DNA of 58,678 nt, from assembly GCF_003946445.1 (NCBI RefSeq), contig NZ_RHOF01000023.1:1-58678 (forward strand). The letters run 5' to 3'. Position numbers and translations under genes: made by a program. This document shows, in pieces, positions 25,541-34,363 of the stretch. This stretch comes from Loigolactobacillus jiayinensis (GTDB lineage Bacteria; Bacillota; Bacilli; Lactobacillales; Lactobacillaceae). The notes below the pieces were generated by a model. That model was not told the DNA's origin, ran no database searches, and was given only the letters and a program-made list of their open reading frames with translations. The number at the start of each line of letters is the position of its first letter. The stretch's first letter is position 1.

Positions 25541-26335
25541 ATGTCACTTATTACGTTAAAATCAGACCGCGAAATTCGCGGGATGCAAAAATCAGGTGCA
25601 GTTTTAGCCGGTATGCACCTAGGCTTGCGCAAAATTATTAAACCAGGAATTTCTAGCTGGGATATTGAAAAGTTTGCGCTGCGCTATTTGGCGGAAAATA
25701 ACGCTAAGCCAGAAGAAAAGGGCTTTGAAGGCTATGAATATGCGACTTGTGTTAGTATCAATAACGAAATCTGTCACGGTTTTCCGCGTAAGGATGTTTT
25801 GTTGAAAAACGGCGACTTAGTCAAAGTCGATACCGTGGTTTCTGTAGATGGCTACATGTCTGATTCTTGCTGGGCTTATGCTGTCGGTGAGGTCAGTGAT
25901 GAAGTCAAGGACTTGATGGCAGTTACTAAAAAGGCACTCTACTTAGGTATCGATCAAGCCATTGTTGGTAACCGTATTGGCGATATCGGTAATGCCATTC
26001 AAACCTACGTTGAAGACGAACACGGGTATGGAGATGTGCGCGATTATATCGGTCACGGCATTCAACCGACCATGCACGAATCACCTGATGTGCCCGGCTA
26101 CGGTAAGGCTGGTAAAGGCCTGCGCTTGCGGGCTGGTATGACGATTACCATCGAACCAATGGTTAATGCGGGTGACTGGCGTTGCGATAGCTCAGCCCCC
26201 GATGGTTGGACGGTAACCACGGTTGATGGTTCATTGAGCTGCCAATACGAGCATACTTTAGTCATCACTGATGATGGTCCCAAAATTTTGACCTCACAAG
26301 ATCCTGAATATGACGCTAAATATTTACTCAAATAA
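25541..26335 (+). CDS. map: Methionine aminopeptidase, type I
   Basis: A 264-residue metallopeptidase that removes initiator methionine. The metal ligands appear in VKVDTVVSVDGYMSDS (two Asp), the His in GHGIQPTMHE, the Glu in TIEPM and the last Glu in CQYEHTL. The frame is open from 25511, but GGAGG nine bases before the ATG at 25541 sets the start. It stands alone. An insert-like stretch RCDSSAPDGWTVTTVDGS is normal for lactobacillar forms. Confidence 0.93.
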   Translation: MSLITLKSDREIRGMQKSGAVLAGMHLGLRKIIKPGISSWDIEKFALRYLAENNAKPEEKGFEGYEYATCVSINNEICHGFPRKDVLLKNGDLVKVDTVVSVDGYMSDSCWAYAVGEVSDEVKDLMAVTKKALYLGIDQAIVGNRIGDIGNAIQTYVEDEHGYGDVRDYIGHGIQPTMHESPDVPGYGKAGKGLRLRAGMTITIEPMVNAGDWRCDSSAPDGWTVTTVDGSLSCQYEHTLVITDDGPKILTSQDPEYDAKYLLK

Positions 26336-26337
26336 AC

Positions 26338-26385
26338 AAACGCAACCATCAAGCTGATAGCCAGTTTGGTCGTTGCGTTTTTTAT
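26338..26385. terminator. Terminator of map
   Basis: AAACGCAAC and GTTGCGTTT close a hairpin with a T run on the right. It also lies at the 3' end of the convergent broken regulator. Confidence 0.75.
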
Positions 26386-27318
26386 TGATAACGGTGCATG
26401 ATCGTCTGTAATTGTTGTAAGTAGCTTGCTTTTAGCTGTTCCGGATATTCAATGGTTATGTGCTCGCCGAAAGTGATCAGATAGTGGGTCATATAGGCCA
26501 ACTCTTCGCGATTATAACCGCCAGTAAGATAGGTCACACCGGCAATTGTTTCTAGGGTCATGTTAGGGTAGTTATTTTTCAAAAAGAGTTCCTTACCAAA
26601 TGCGGTCAGCCGACATTTAAACGGGATGTTATGGTAACTGTGTTCGTAATCCGCCTGTAATTGACTTAATTCAGCTTGGGAGTAGGTTGGCGGCGCTTGT
26701 TCGGTCAATGGCCAGTTCAGTCATATAATCGCACCGATAAGTGCCCCACTGCTTTTTTTGAATAGGATAGGCGCTACAAAACCAAATCCCATTGCGGTAA
26801 AAAAGCTCATAGATCTGCAATTGCACTTTTTCCAGCGTGTATTGGGTGTAAGTGACATCGACCAGTTTGCTTTCTAAAATGGCCTGGGTAATTGTTGCTA
26901 GGTTCGCCGGCGCATTGATCGGCGCAACATTGTAATAATGAATCACATCGAGAATCTTGGTGATATCAGCTTGTTGTGCCACCGGCATCGTTGCCAACAG
27001 TTTCTGGCGAATTTGTGAGTAGGATTTTTCAAAGGGGGTACTCGATAGTGAGTTTAACGCTTCTAAAGCAAAAAAGATGGCGCGAACTTCTTCCTTGTTA
27101 AAATAAATCGGGGTTAACAGTTTTTGGCTGATCAAGTGATAGCCACCGTGACGACCATTTTCAACGTAGAAGGGTAAGCCTAAGGTCTCTAATTCAGCAA
27201 TGTCGCGCAAGGCGGTCCGTTTGGAAATGTTAAATTCCATGATCAAATCACGAAGCTGAAAATGATGTTTAGCACTTAGAAAAATAAGTTCTTGATTTAA
27301 GCGTTCTGATTTTTTCAT
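26382..27318 (-). pseudogene. HTH-WYL transcriptional regulator split by a frameshift
   Basis: Two overlapping minus-strand frames make one YafY-like regulator. Frame 1 (27318 down to 26671) has the N-terminal helix-turn-helix (FQLRDLIMEFNISKRTALRDIAELETLG) and most of the WYL sensor domain, ending soon after YRCDYMTELA. Frame 2 (26708 down to 26382) supplies the usual C-terminal part, YHNIPFKCRLTAFGKELF onward through TYLTGGYNREEL. A one-base shift near 26695-26715 would restore a single protein of about 310 residues. It is divergent from the azoreductase gene, its likely target. It could be a true mutation, a sequencing error or, less likely, recoding. Confidence 0.75.
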
Positions 27319-27399
27319 TGTAACTCCTTAGTTAAAGGTGCCGTATTTTGGCACCTTTTATCGTTATACTCAGTTTAACAAATACAAGGGAGCTTTAAC

Positions 27400-28026
27400 A
27401 TGCAAACATTAATCATTAATGCACAGCCAGATTTATCTAGCGCCGATCACTTTTCAACCAAATTACAGGAGCTATTCTTAGCTAAATTTACAGCCCAATT
27501 TCCGGACGACAAGCCGACCATTTTAAATCTGTATGACACCCAGATTCCACGGATCGAAGCTGGCCAGTTATTAGATGTTTGGAACCAAGCGGATTTAGCG
27601 ACTGATACGGCCGCATTAGCGCAGGTCTCGGCTGAGTTGTTGGCACAGTTTAAGGCCCACCACCGAATTGTGATCGTATCACCACTGCACAATTTCAATG
27701 TGACCTCGCGGATGAAAGATTATTTGGATAATATTTTGATTGCGCGCGAAACCTTTAAATATACCGCTGTCGGCTCAGTGGGGCTGATGACCGATGATTA
27801 TAAAGTGCTGTTGTTGCAGGCTAGCGGTTCGATCTACACCAACAATGATCGTTACACGTCACTAGATATTTCCCGCTTTTATTTGCAGAAAATGTTTGAA
27901 GAGATTATGGGCTTTGACCAATTCTATATTGCGCGCGCTCAAGGAACCGCCACATTAGCGGCCAATCAAGTTCTAGCGGCTGCAGCTGCGGAGCTAGACC
28001 AAGCATTCGCGCAATTTTACGTATAA
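27400..28026 (+). CDS. azoR: FMN-dependent NADH-azoreductase (AzoR family)
   Basis: A 208-residue flavodoxin-fold quinone/azo reductase. The N-terminal INAQPDLSSADHFS loop and the later SPLHNFNVTSRMKDYLDNIL are the family's FMN-binding elements (the latter corresponds to P-x-Y/H-NF-x(2)-P/T). It reduces quinones, azo dyes or nitro compounds with NADH; the natural substrate is unclear. AGGGAGC precedes the ATG. The divergent WYL regulator next door probably controls it, but is frameshifted. Confidence 0.85.
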   Translation: MQTLIINAQPDLSSADHFSTKLQELFLAKFTAQFPDDKPTILNLYDTQIPRIEAGQLLDVWNQADLATDTAALAQVSAELLAQFKAHHRIVIVSPLHNFNVTSRMKDYLDNILIARETFKYTAVGSVGLMTDDYKVLLLQASGSIYTNNDRYTSLDISRFYLQKMFEEIMGFDQFYIARAQGTATLAANQVLAAAAAELDQAFAQFYV

Positions 28027-28038
28027 ACAAAAAGGAGA

Positions 28039-28254
28039 GTGTAACATAAGACGATTAGCTCCTGAGCATTAGCCTTCTACTCCGCAATCGTAGATATATT
28101 AGCAAAGTTCGCTAATATATCCTGGATGCTACGGACGATGACCATTCTTGTGGCAAAAACCTTGCCGCAAGAAACATGGCAGATTGACGAATAATACACG
28201 TAGTGGATTATTCGGCGATCGTAGCTAAGCGGAGGGAGCTGTCTTATGTTACAC
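28039..28254 (+). repeat. Structured 216-bp element, copy B
   Basis: Second full copy, exactly the same length as 20203-20418. The ends pair perfectly (GTGTAACATAAGAC with GTCTTATGTTACAC, plus AGCTCC with GGAGCT), though their sequence differs from copy A. The 10-bp hairpin is ATATATTAGC (28094-28103) with GCTAATATAT (28111-28120): two base pairs differ from copy A and both stay paired. The long hairpin near 28140-28180 is nearly identical between copies. The third hairpin (28182-28220) has GATTG/CGATC and CGAATAAT/ATTATTCG with the shared CGTAGTG loop. It lies just after the azoreductase stop. Confidence 0.75.
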
Positions 28255-28262
28255 GTTTAAGC

Positions 28263-28326
28263 TATAATGTTCGGCAATAAAAAAGAGGCTGCGACATAAT
28301 ATTACTTATGTCGCAGCCTCTTTTTA
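28263..28326. terminator. Repeated bidirectional terminator
   Basis: GAGGCTGCGACATAA pairs perfectly with TTATGTCGCAGCCTC, with A and T runs outside. The preceding TATAATGTTCGGCAATAAAA is found again, inverted, next to the terminator at 37561-37625. GAGGCTG-GACATAA hairpins are a widespread terminator repeat in lactobacilli and relatives. Confidence 0.85.
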
Positions 28327-28331
28327 ACGAG

Positions 28332-29264
28332 CTATTGAATTTGATAAGCATTATCCAGCAACTCAACTTTGGCTTTTAATCCGGCGGTTAAATAGATCTG
28401 CTGGTTTTTGGTCACATAAATAGCAGCTAAATCAGCCTGTTGCGCAATTAATTTGCTGCTGGCCAATCCCTGATAAAAGGCAATTGTTGTCCAGATATCC
28501 GCGGTCAACGAGTCAGGGGCAATAATCGTTACGCTGGCTAAATTATTTTCAATCGGGTAGCCAGTCTGACTATCAAACATATGATGGTAATCGTGGCCAT
28601 CAAGTTGTAAGTGGCGTTCGTAAATACCAGAGGTCACCACTGCGGCGGCCGTTGTCGTTAAACGTAAAATCATTTGGCCGCGTTGCTGCTGTGGCGCTTG
28701 AATGCCAACGCGCCATTGCTGCTGACCAACTAAGAGAATATTGCCGCCAAGATCGATAATTCCTTGAGCCACGTGGCGTTGTTGCCACAGTGTGCGGATC
28801 GCGTCAGCAATATAGCCTTTGGCGATAGCGCCGAGATCAAGCTCCATCCCGCTTTGCCGTAGAAAAACGCTGTGTTGCTGCTCATTGAGTTCGATCTGCT
28901 GTGGATCGATCAAGGGTAACTTAGTAGTGATTGCTCGGTCGCTAGGTTTATGGGCATCGCTAAAGCCGATGCGCCAAAGCTTAACTAATGGGCCGATTGC
29001 AACGTTAAAACCAAGTTGTTGCAAGCTAACATTAACGGCGGTTTGCACTAACTGATAGACCAGCGCAGAAACAACGACTGCATGTTGTCCAGCAGCATGG
29101 TTGATCGCCATAACTTCTGATTGCGGCCGGTTAACGGTCAGTAGATCTTCGTAATGCTGGATCAGTTGGTAAGCGGCCTTAATGTCAGCTTCAGTTGCTG
29201 GTGCAAAAACAGTTAAATTGATCAAAGTTCCTAAGGCAAAATAACTTTTCTTAAGCGGTGGCAT
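28332..29264 (-). CDS. apbE: FAD:protein FMN transferase ApbE
   Basis: A 310-residue flavin transferase that attaches FMN through a phosphoester to Thr or Ser of FMN_bind domains. Motifs: FALGTLINLTV, ELDLGAIAKGYIADAI, GIIDLGGNILLVG, and VVTSGIYERHLQLDGHDYHHMFDSQTGYP. No signal peptide or lipobox is seen, so it acts in the cytosol. It starts five bases after the flavoprotein gene upstream, whose C-terminal FMN_bind domain is its obvious substrate. Confidence 0.9.
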   Translation of the reverse strand: MPPLKKSYFALGTLINLTVFAPATEADIKAAYQLIQHYEDLLTVNRPQSEVMAINHAAGQHAVVVSALVYQLVQTAVNVSLQQLGFNVAIGPLVKLWRIGFSDAHKPSDRAITTKLPLIDPQQIELNEQQHSVFLRQSGMELDLGAIAKGYIADAIRTLWQQRHVAQGIIDLGGNILLVGQQQWRVGIQAPQQQRGQMILRLTTTAAAVVTSGIYERHLQLDGHDYHHMFDSQTGYPIENNLASVTIIAPDSLTADIWTTIAFYQGLASSKLIAQQADLAAIYVTKNQQIYLTAGLKAKVELLDNAYQIQ

Positions 29265-29269
29265 TTAAA

Positions 29270-31666
29270 TTAAGCCTTAACCGTTTTGGCGATAGCGTTT
29301 TTAACCGCACTCTTGATGGCGTTGCTGGAAGCTGAAGCGCCAGAAACGGCGTCAACATCGTAACTATTAGCGGCGACCATTGCTGCTGGTAATTGTTCAA
29401 CCGCAGCTTTACCGACGTCTTCACTTTCACTTTGCTTAACCACTTCAACGGCTTGAATTTTATCGTCAGTGTAGGTGACGCGGACGACTACTTGGCCACC
29501 AATACCGGCTTCACTAACACCTAAATATTGGTTAGGTCCCACGGTGATATCTTGCAATGAATCTTCAGCACCTAAATCATTACCACCAAGTTCAACAGTG
29601 GTGGTCGGTGTGACTGTAGCGGCGGTCGTTGTTTCCGCTTTTGCTTTAGCAGCATTTTCACCGGCAATTTTACCGAAAATCAAACATTCAGCTAAGTTAC
29701 TCCCACCGGCATATTGGTTAGCGTTGGCGCCACCAAGTTCACCTGCACCGTATAAATGCGGAATTGGTTGTTGCTTCGTATTCAGAATTTCAGCGTTAGC
29801 ATTGCGGCGTGGGCCACCTTGCGTATTGAGCATGCCGGATTCTAATTTAACGGCGTAGTAGGGGCCAGCAGTGAAGGCGCGCATAGTTGCAGCGTCACGG
29901 TGTTGACTATAGTCGACGCCATTTTCAGCAAAGCTGTTAAATTCAGTGACCGTCTGTTGTAACGTCGTTGCATCTAAATCAGTTTTAGCAGCTAAATCAG
30001 CTAAACTAGCAGCCTTAATTAAGCGGCTAAAGAAGTCAGGATCAGGTAGTTGGTCTGCAGCCTTGAATTGGTCATATTGCTGTTGATCAAAAATCAAGTA
30101 AGGATGATCCTGAGCCGTTGGGATGCGCCAAGTACCATGATTGTACAAGCGACCGTGGCGGTTAGCTTCGTCTTCGCGGAAGTAGCGGCTGCCATCATCG
30201 CCGGCAACAAAAATACTACCAGTGTACAAGTCAGACCAAGGCGCCAAAATCAATTTGCCGCGTTCGCCGGGATGAGTCGCAAAGGTCATGCCAGCTAGCA
30301 TACCGAGACCTTCGTAGCTCTTCATGTGCCACATATCGGCGCCAATTTCTTCGGCCATTTTAATGCCATCGCCTTGGTTGTACAATGTGCCAATTGGTGC
30401 CAAATGGGGAGCGCCTAAGTAATCCTGGATCGCCTGTTTATCAGTTTCAAAACCGCCACAAGCGAGAACAACACCGTTTTTAGCTTGAATGTTGACGCTT
30501 TGGCCATTGCGCTTGATCGTGACGCCGGTGATTGCTTTAGTCAACGGGTCTTGAATCAGATGTTGCGCGGGTGATGCTAACCAAACATCAATATTTTGAT
30601 GACGGTCAACGACATGTTGACGCAAGTTTTTCCATAGAGCAGCATCGAAAAAGCCTTCGTGGACCATGCTCAGATCAAAGGTATCGGCACCTGCATATTC
30701 TGGATATTCTGGTGCTAAACCTTTAGCAACTTCGCCTTTAGTTCCATTTTTGTAGGTATCGTTGTAGCTGACAGGTTCGACATCCAAATAATCGCGGAAA
30801 TAGTCGCGCATCTTAGTCATGCCGTGAACGTAGGTTTGTAATAAGTCGGCATCTAAATCAATTGGGCCGAGCATGGCTTTGTAGTAAGCCAACATTTTAT
30901 CGTAGTCAGTCCCAGTGGCAACCACTTGGCCGGCATAACGAACATTGCCGCCTTCATGGCCTTCTGGTGCTGCATCAGTCAATAAGACCTTAGCACCGTT
31001 ATCAGCAGCAAAACGAGCAGCAGTGGCCCCTGCTGCACCGAAGCCGATGACAACAACATCATACGCACCGTGCCAAGTAATTTGTGGTTTTTCAACCATT
31101 TTTGGTGCTTCCTTTCTGTATTGTTGATTAATGATCCGTGCAAAATCAACGTAATGCGCAAAGCATTCCTCTAGGAAACTAATTGTTTGTGCATCTTTTA
31201 ATTGGTGTTGGGCGTCAAAGGCATCCTTAACGTGGCCGAGTAAGAACTCGTCGCCTGGTAGAACGATGGCGCCAACACCAGGTGAATCTAAAATTTGGCG
31301 TAAATGTTGTTGTGCGCGGGAAGAGCCTTGTGGGCCGTACGAAGCGCCAACAATCATCACCGGCTTGTGAGTTAACGGATGAACTTGGCAGGATAACCAT
31401 TCTAGCGCGCTTTTTAGGGCAGCGGGGATAGAATGATCATATTCTGGGGTCGCAATGATCACACCGTCAGCACTATCGATTTTAGCCGCTAGTTGCGCGA
31501 CAGTTGCCGGCGTTGGCTTCATGATATTTTCGTTAAATAAGGGTAATTGATTAATTTCACAAATTTCGATCGTATGCTGTGCGCCGAAATGTGCTTGCAT
31601 ATATTGTAGCAAAATACGGTTATTTGAATAATCCGCATTTGTACCAACGAGACCAATAAATTTCAT
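29270..31666 (-). CDS. Cytosolic three-domain flavin reductase (fumarate/enoate reductase family)
   Basis: A 798-residue protein. Residues ~1-185 are an NADPH-dependent FMN reductase domain (IIATPEYDHSIPAALKSALEW). Residues ~205-680 are an FAD-binding fumarate-reductase/KSTD-type domain with VVVIGFGAAGATAARFA and GGSNLAECLIFGKIAGENA. The C-terminus (~705-798) is an FMN_bind domain whose SGAS (775-778) is the expected ApbE flavinylation site, with Ser in place of the more common Thr. No signal peptide is present. Related three-domain enzymes reduce fumarate, acrylate or hydroxycinnamates with NADH; HcrB of L. plantarum beside a LysR gene is one comparison. The substrate is unknown. The ATG at 31666 is preferred over a TTG at 31678. 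Confidence 0.85.
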   Translation of the reverse strand: MKFIGLVGTNADYSNNRILLQYMQAHFGAQHTIEICEINQLPLFNENIMKPTPATVAQLAAKIDSADGVIIATPEYDHSIPAALKSALEWLSCQVHPLTHKPVMIVGASYGPQGSSRAQQHLRQILDSPGVGAIVLPGDEFLLGHVKDAFDAQHQLKDAQTISFLEECFAHYVDFARIINQQYRKEAPKMVEKPQITWHGAYDVVVIGFGAAGATAARFAADNGAKVLLTDAAPEGHEGGNVRYAGQVVATGTDYDKMLAYYKAMLGPIDLDADLLQTYVHGMTKMRDYFRDYLDVEPVSYNDTYKNGTKGEVAKGLAPEYPEYAGADTFDLSMVHEGFFDAALWKNLRQHVVDRHQNIDVWLASPAQHLIQDPLTKAITGVTIKRNGQSVNIQAKNGVVLACGGFETDKQAIQDYLGAPHLAPIGTLYNQGDGIKMAEEIGADMWHMKSYEGLGMLAGMTFATHPGERGKLILAPWSDLYTGSIFVAGDDGSRYFREDEANRHGRLYNHGTWRIPTAQDHPYLIFDQQQYDQFKAADQLPDPDFFSRLIKAASLADLAAKTDLDATTLQQTVTEFNSFAENGVDYSQHRDAATMRAFTAGPYYAVKLESGMLNTQGGPRRNANAEILNTKQQPIPHLYGAGELGGANANQYAGGSNLAECLIFGKIAGENAAKAKAETTTAATVTPTTTVELGGNDLGAEDSLQDITVGPNQYLGVSEAGIGGQVVVRVTYTDDKIQAVEVVKQSESEDVGKAAVEQLPAAMVAANSYDVDAVSGASASSNAIKSAVKNAIAKTVKA

Positions 31667-31748
31667 TATATAAAACAACCTTCTTTACACAAGATTATGC
31701 GCTAAACGTAATAAGACATTTTTGCAAGTAAAAAAACAGATTGAATAA

Positions 31749-31779
31749 TGAAAGGGCTTACCTTGGAGACAAGCTCTTT
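31749..31779. other. Hairpin in the flavoprotein/LysR divergent region
   Basis: GAAAGGGCTT and AAGCTCTTTC pair with one G-T across a short loop, between the two divergent starts. It could be a regulatory site or a leader hairpin. A TATAAT at about 31852-31857 probably serves the LysR gene. Confidence 0.35.
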
Positions 31780-31884
31780 CACTCTTTATAATAACTCATT
31801 TAACTAAATTGTGAAATAATTATTTTGTGTTAAAGTTATGCAACTTTTGGCATATAATGAAAATAGAAATGAAGGTGAGTCGCA

Positions 31885-32811
31885 ATGACCCCGCTACAAA
31901 AAGATAAACAATTCATTACGATCTTGGAAACTGTTGCTCAGGTTGGCAACATTACGGCAGCAGCCGAAGCATTATTTATGACCCAGCCGGCTGTTAGTAA
32001 ATTAATTCACCAGCGTGAAACTCAATTGGAAACGCAGTTGATCAAGCGGCAACATCACCCGCTACAATTGACCTACGCCGGTGAATATTATTTGCAACGA
32101 CTACAACACATTACGGCGCAATATGACTCGCTATATCATGGGCTGGCGACGCTAAATGAAGCGGGCCACGGCCGTTTGACTATTGGCGTGACCCAATCAT
32201 TAGGGGAGCAAATTTTACCACGCCTATTACCCCAATTTCACGCGGCCTATCCACAAGTTGAGTTACGGCTAGTCGAATATCCAAGTAGCGAAGTGGAAAA
32301 TGAATTACTCAATGACAATCTTGACTTATATATTGGCGTGTTACCAGTGGATAATCGCAAGATCCATTATCATTTATTTGATCGTGAGCCCATATATTTA
32401 CTACTTCCGCCTAGTCATCCAGCCTATCAGCGCTCAACCAAAAAAGTGACGGTGATCAATGATTGCCGCGCACTGATCGATGGGCAGCCACTGATCTTGG
32501 AAAATGAAAATTCTGGCTTTCAGCGCTTAATTGCTCAATATTTAGCAAAAAATGATCTATATCCAAACATCGTATTACGCACCGCCAGCCTTGATACTGG
32601 TATCAAATTAGTTCAGCAGAATTTCACTGCCGCCACTTTTGTACCACGCTCCGTTTGGCAAAGTCACCCCACGACGACACCCTTGGCGACGTACCAGCTG
32701 ACGACGACCGAATTACAAAGTGAAACGGTAATTGCCTATAAGCGTGACCGCTTACTGACTAAACAAGAAAAAGCGTTTATTGATTTGGCGGTGCAGGTGG
32801 GCGAAAAATAA
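31885..32811 (+). CDS. LysR-family transcriptional regulator
   Basis: A 308-residue LysR regulator. The N-terminal winged helix-turn-helix reads VAQVGNITAAAEALFMTQPAVSKLIHQRE, and the ~90-300 effector domain starts GRLTIGVTQSLGEQILPRLLPQF. It is divergent from the flavin reductase/apbE operon across 218 bp, the usual layout for a LysR gene and its target. By analogy it would activate that operon when the enoate substrate is present. GGTGA precedes the ATG. Confidence 0.9.
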   Translation: MTPLQKDKQFITILETVAQVGNITAAAEALFMTQPAVSKLIHQRETQLETQLIKRQHHPLQLTYAGEYYLQRLQHITAQYDSLYHGLATLNEAGHGRLTIGVTQSLGEQILPRLLPQFHAAYPQVELRLVEYPSSEVENELLNDNLDLYIGVLPVDNRKIHYHLFDREPIYLLLPPSHPAYQRSTKKVTVINDCRALIDGQPLILENENSGFQRLIAQYLAKNDLYPNIVLRTASLDTGIKLVQQNFTAATFVPRSVWQSHPTTTPLATYQLTTTELQSETVIAYKRDRLLTKQEKAFIDLAVQVGEK

Positions 32812-32817
32812 GCAAAA

Positions 32818-32846
32818 TAAAAAAGCCAACTAAAAAGTTGACTTTA
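32818..32846. terminator. Terminator between convergent genes
   Basis: AAAGCCAACT and AGTTGACTTT pair (one mismatch) around AAAA, with A/T runs outside. Confidence 0.65.
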
Positions 32847-33242
32847 AGCGCCCATCTTCCAATAGCCAATATTACTGGCGGCTAAGGTTTCAAAATAGGC
32901 GAGTACTTCAATGGCAGCGTGGCGATCGACATGCGCAATCGCGTTAAAACCAGAGCCAGTCGGAACGACGTTGCTCATACTAGTGATTTGATTGCCATTT
33001 TCAATGGTAACTTCGGCAAAGGTGGCCGACCAATCGTTGCCTATATTTTGCGCAAAAACAAAGAATAAATTGAAATCAGCGCTTAAATAGGCAGGCATAG
33101 CCCAAGCTTCAGCGTCCATTGGTTCAGGGGTGACATTCTCCTGAAAAACTAATAGTGGGGCAGTTTTAGCTGTAATTGGTTGATTTAAAATAAAAATGGC
33201 GTTTTCGAATTCGGGACTACCCGGTTCTGCAGGTAAATTCAA
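32844..33242 (-). CDS. Unrecognised 132-residue protein
   Basis: No family recognised. The protein is acidic, lacks signal peptide and membrane segments, and has an alternating hydrophobic pattern (FNLFFVFAQNIGNDWSATFAEVTIE) that suggests a small beta-rich fold. GGAGG precedes the ATG. It follows the 327-residue protein gene in the same direction after 53 bases, so they may be cotranscribed. Confidence 0.6.
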   Translation of the reverse strand: MNLPAEPGSPEFENAIFILNQPITAKTAPLLVFQENVTPEPMDAEAWAMPAYLSADFNLFFVFAQNIGNDWSATFAEVTIENGNQITSMSNVVPTGSGFNAIAHVDRHAAIEVLAYFETLAASNIGYWKMGA

Positions 33243-33295
33243 GGCAGAGCCTCCTTAAGTGGCTTATTTTTGAAATCTAAATAGACAAACAGTGT

Positions 33296-34279
33296 CTAGT
33301 CACTGAAGTTATCTAAATAAAATGCGTATTTCGTTTTAATTTGTTTGATTGGTTCATCCATCACATGTTCGTAACCTTGGTCATCAACTAAGAAATATTT
33401 GTAGATGATCGCCGTTAAACGTCTGCGTAAAACCGCGTTAGCAACAGGAATTGGCGTGGTATGAATTTCAAAGTCCTTCAAATAGGCTGGCGTCAATAAT
33501 TCAGCGAAGTCGTTAAAAGTATCAGCAAAAACTTGTGCGTAAGCCTTATCGGCATATTTTAGCTCGGTTTCTTCTAATTTTGTGTAATAGACTTTGTCGT
33601 CCAGCTTTTTTTCATTTTTGATAATGTGCTGTGCGTCGTATTCATGTGTCAAGTAGGCATCCCAATCACGGAACGCATAGGCGGATAAACGTTCAACAAA
33701 TTTTTGGCCTTCAGACGATAGATTTTGGCGTTTTAGGGCATGGGAATCATTAATGAAATAAGGATGCGCTAAACGCTGAATGACAAAATCATAGAAAGTT
33801 GCTGGTTCGATTTCACGAACACTATCTGGATTATACAAGGGTCCTTCACCATCCTTAGTTGGTAAGTTACGTAGACCTTGACGCGTTTGATCCACCGCGA
33901 AAATTAAATCTTCTACATCGGTGTTATTAGGGTCGGGGTTACGACTGATGACTTGGAGTACTTGCGTGTATAAGCGCACCAAGTCATTTAATTCAGTTTT
34001 TTGATTATTGAAAACTGCTTTTTGTGCCTCGTATTTACGCGTTTCACGTTCTAATTGTTCTTCTAGCGCAACGGCCATCCGTTCAATCTGTACAGGTAAA
34101 ACCGGCTGATCAAATGATTCCTCAGCCACGGTATGTACAGCTTTACGCAATGGCGGCCGCATTTCAATGAAGTCAGGATAATCGAAAACGTTATGGAACT
34201 CTTCTTGTGGTTTCGCAGCATGCGTTGGCTCATTTTGATTACCAGTTAACGCTGCGTGGTCAATATGAAAATGTGCCAT
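33296..34279 (-). CDS. Unrecognised 327-residue coiled-coil protein
   Basis: No family recognised. A soluble acidic protein; residues ~80-135 have heptad-like charged helix (VALEEQLERETRKYEAQKA) that suggests a coiled coil, and the remainder is mostly helical. No catalytic motif is apparent. It has the same length as the unknown protein at 3126-4109 but I see no convincing sequence similarity. It lies between two other unrecognised minus-strand genes. Confidence 0.65.
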   Translation of the reverse strand: MAHFHIDHAALTGNQNEPTHAAKPQEEFHNVFDYPDFIEMRPPLRKAVHTVAEESFDQPVLPVQIERMAVALEEQLERETRKYEAQKAVFNNQKTELNDLVRLYTQVLQVISRNPDPNNTDVEDLIFAVDQTRQGLRNLPTKDGEGPLYNPDSVREIEPATFYDFVIQRLAHPYFINDSHALKRQNLSSEGQKFVERLSAYAFRDWDAYLTHEYDAQHIIKNEKKLDDKVYYTKLEETELKYADKAYAQVFADTFNDFAELLTPAYLKDFEIHTTPIPVANAVLRRRLTAIIYKYFLVDDQGYEHVMDEPIKQIKTKYAFYLDNFSD

Positions 34280-34363
34280 GATGGATCCACCTATCTTTCT
34301 GAGTATAAAACTACGTCTACTATAAATGTTTTGTCGCTAAATGGGAATTAGTGAAATGCCTAA

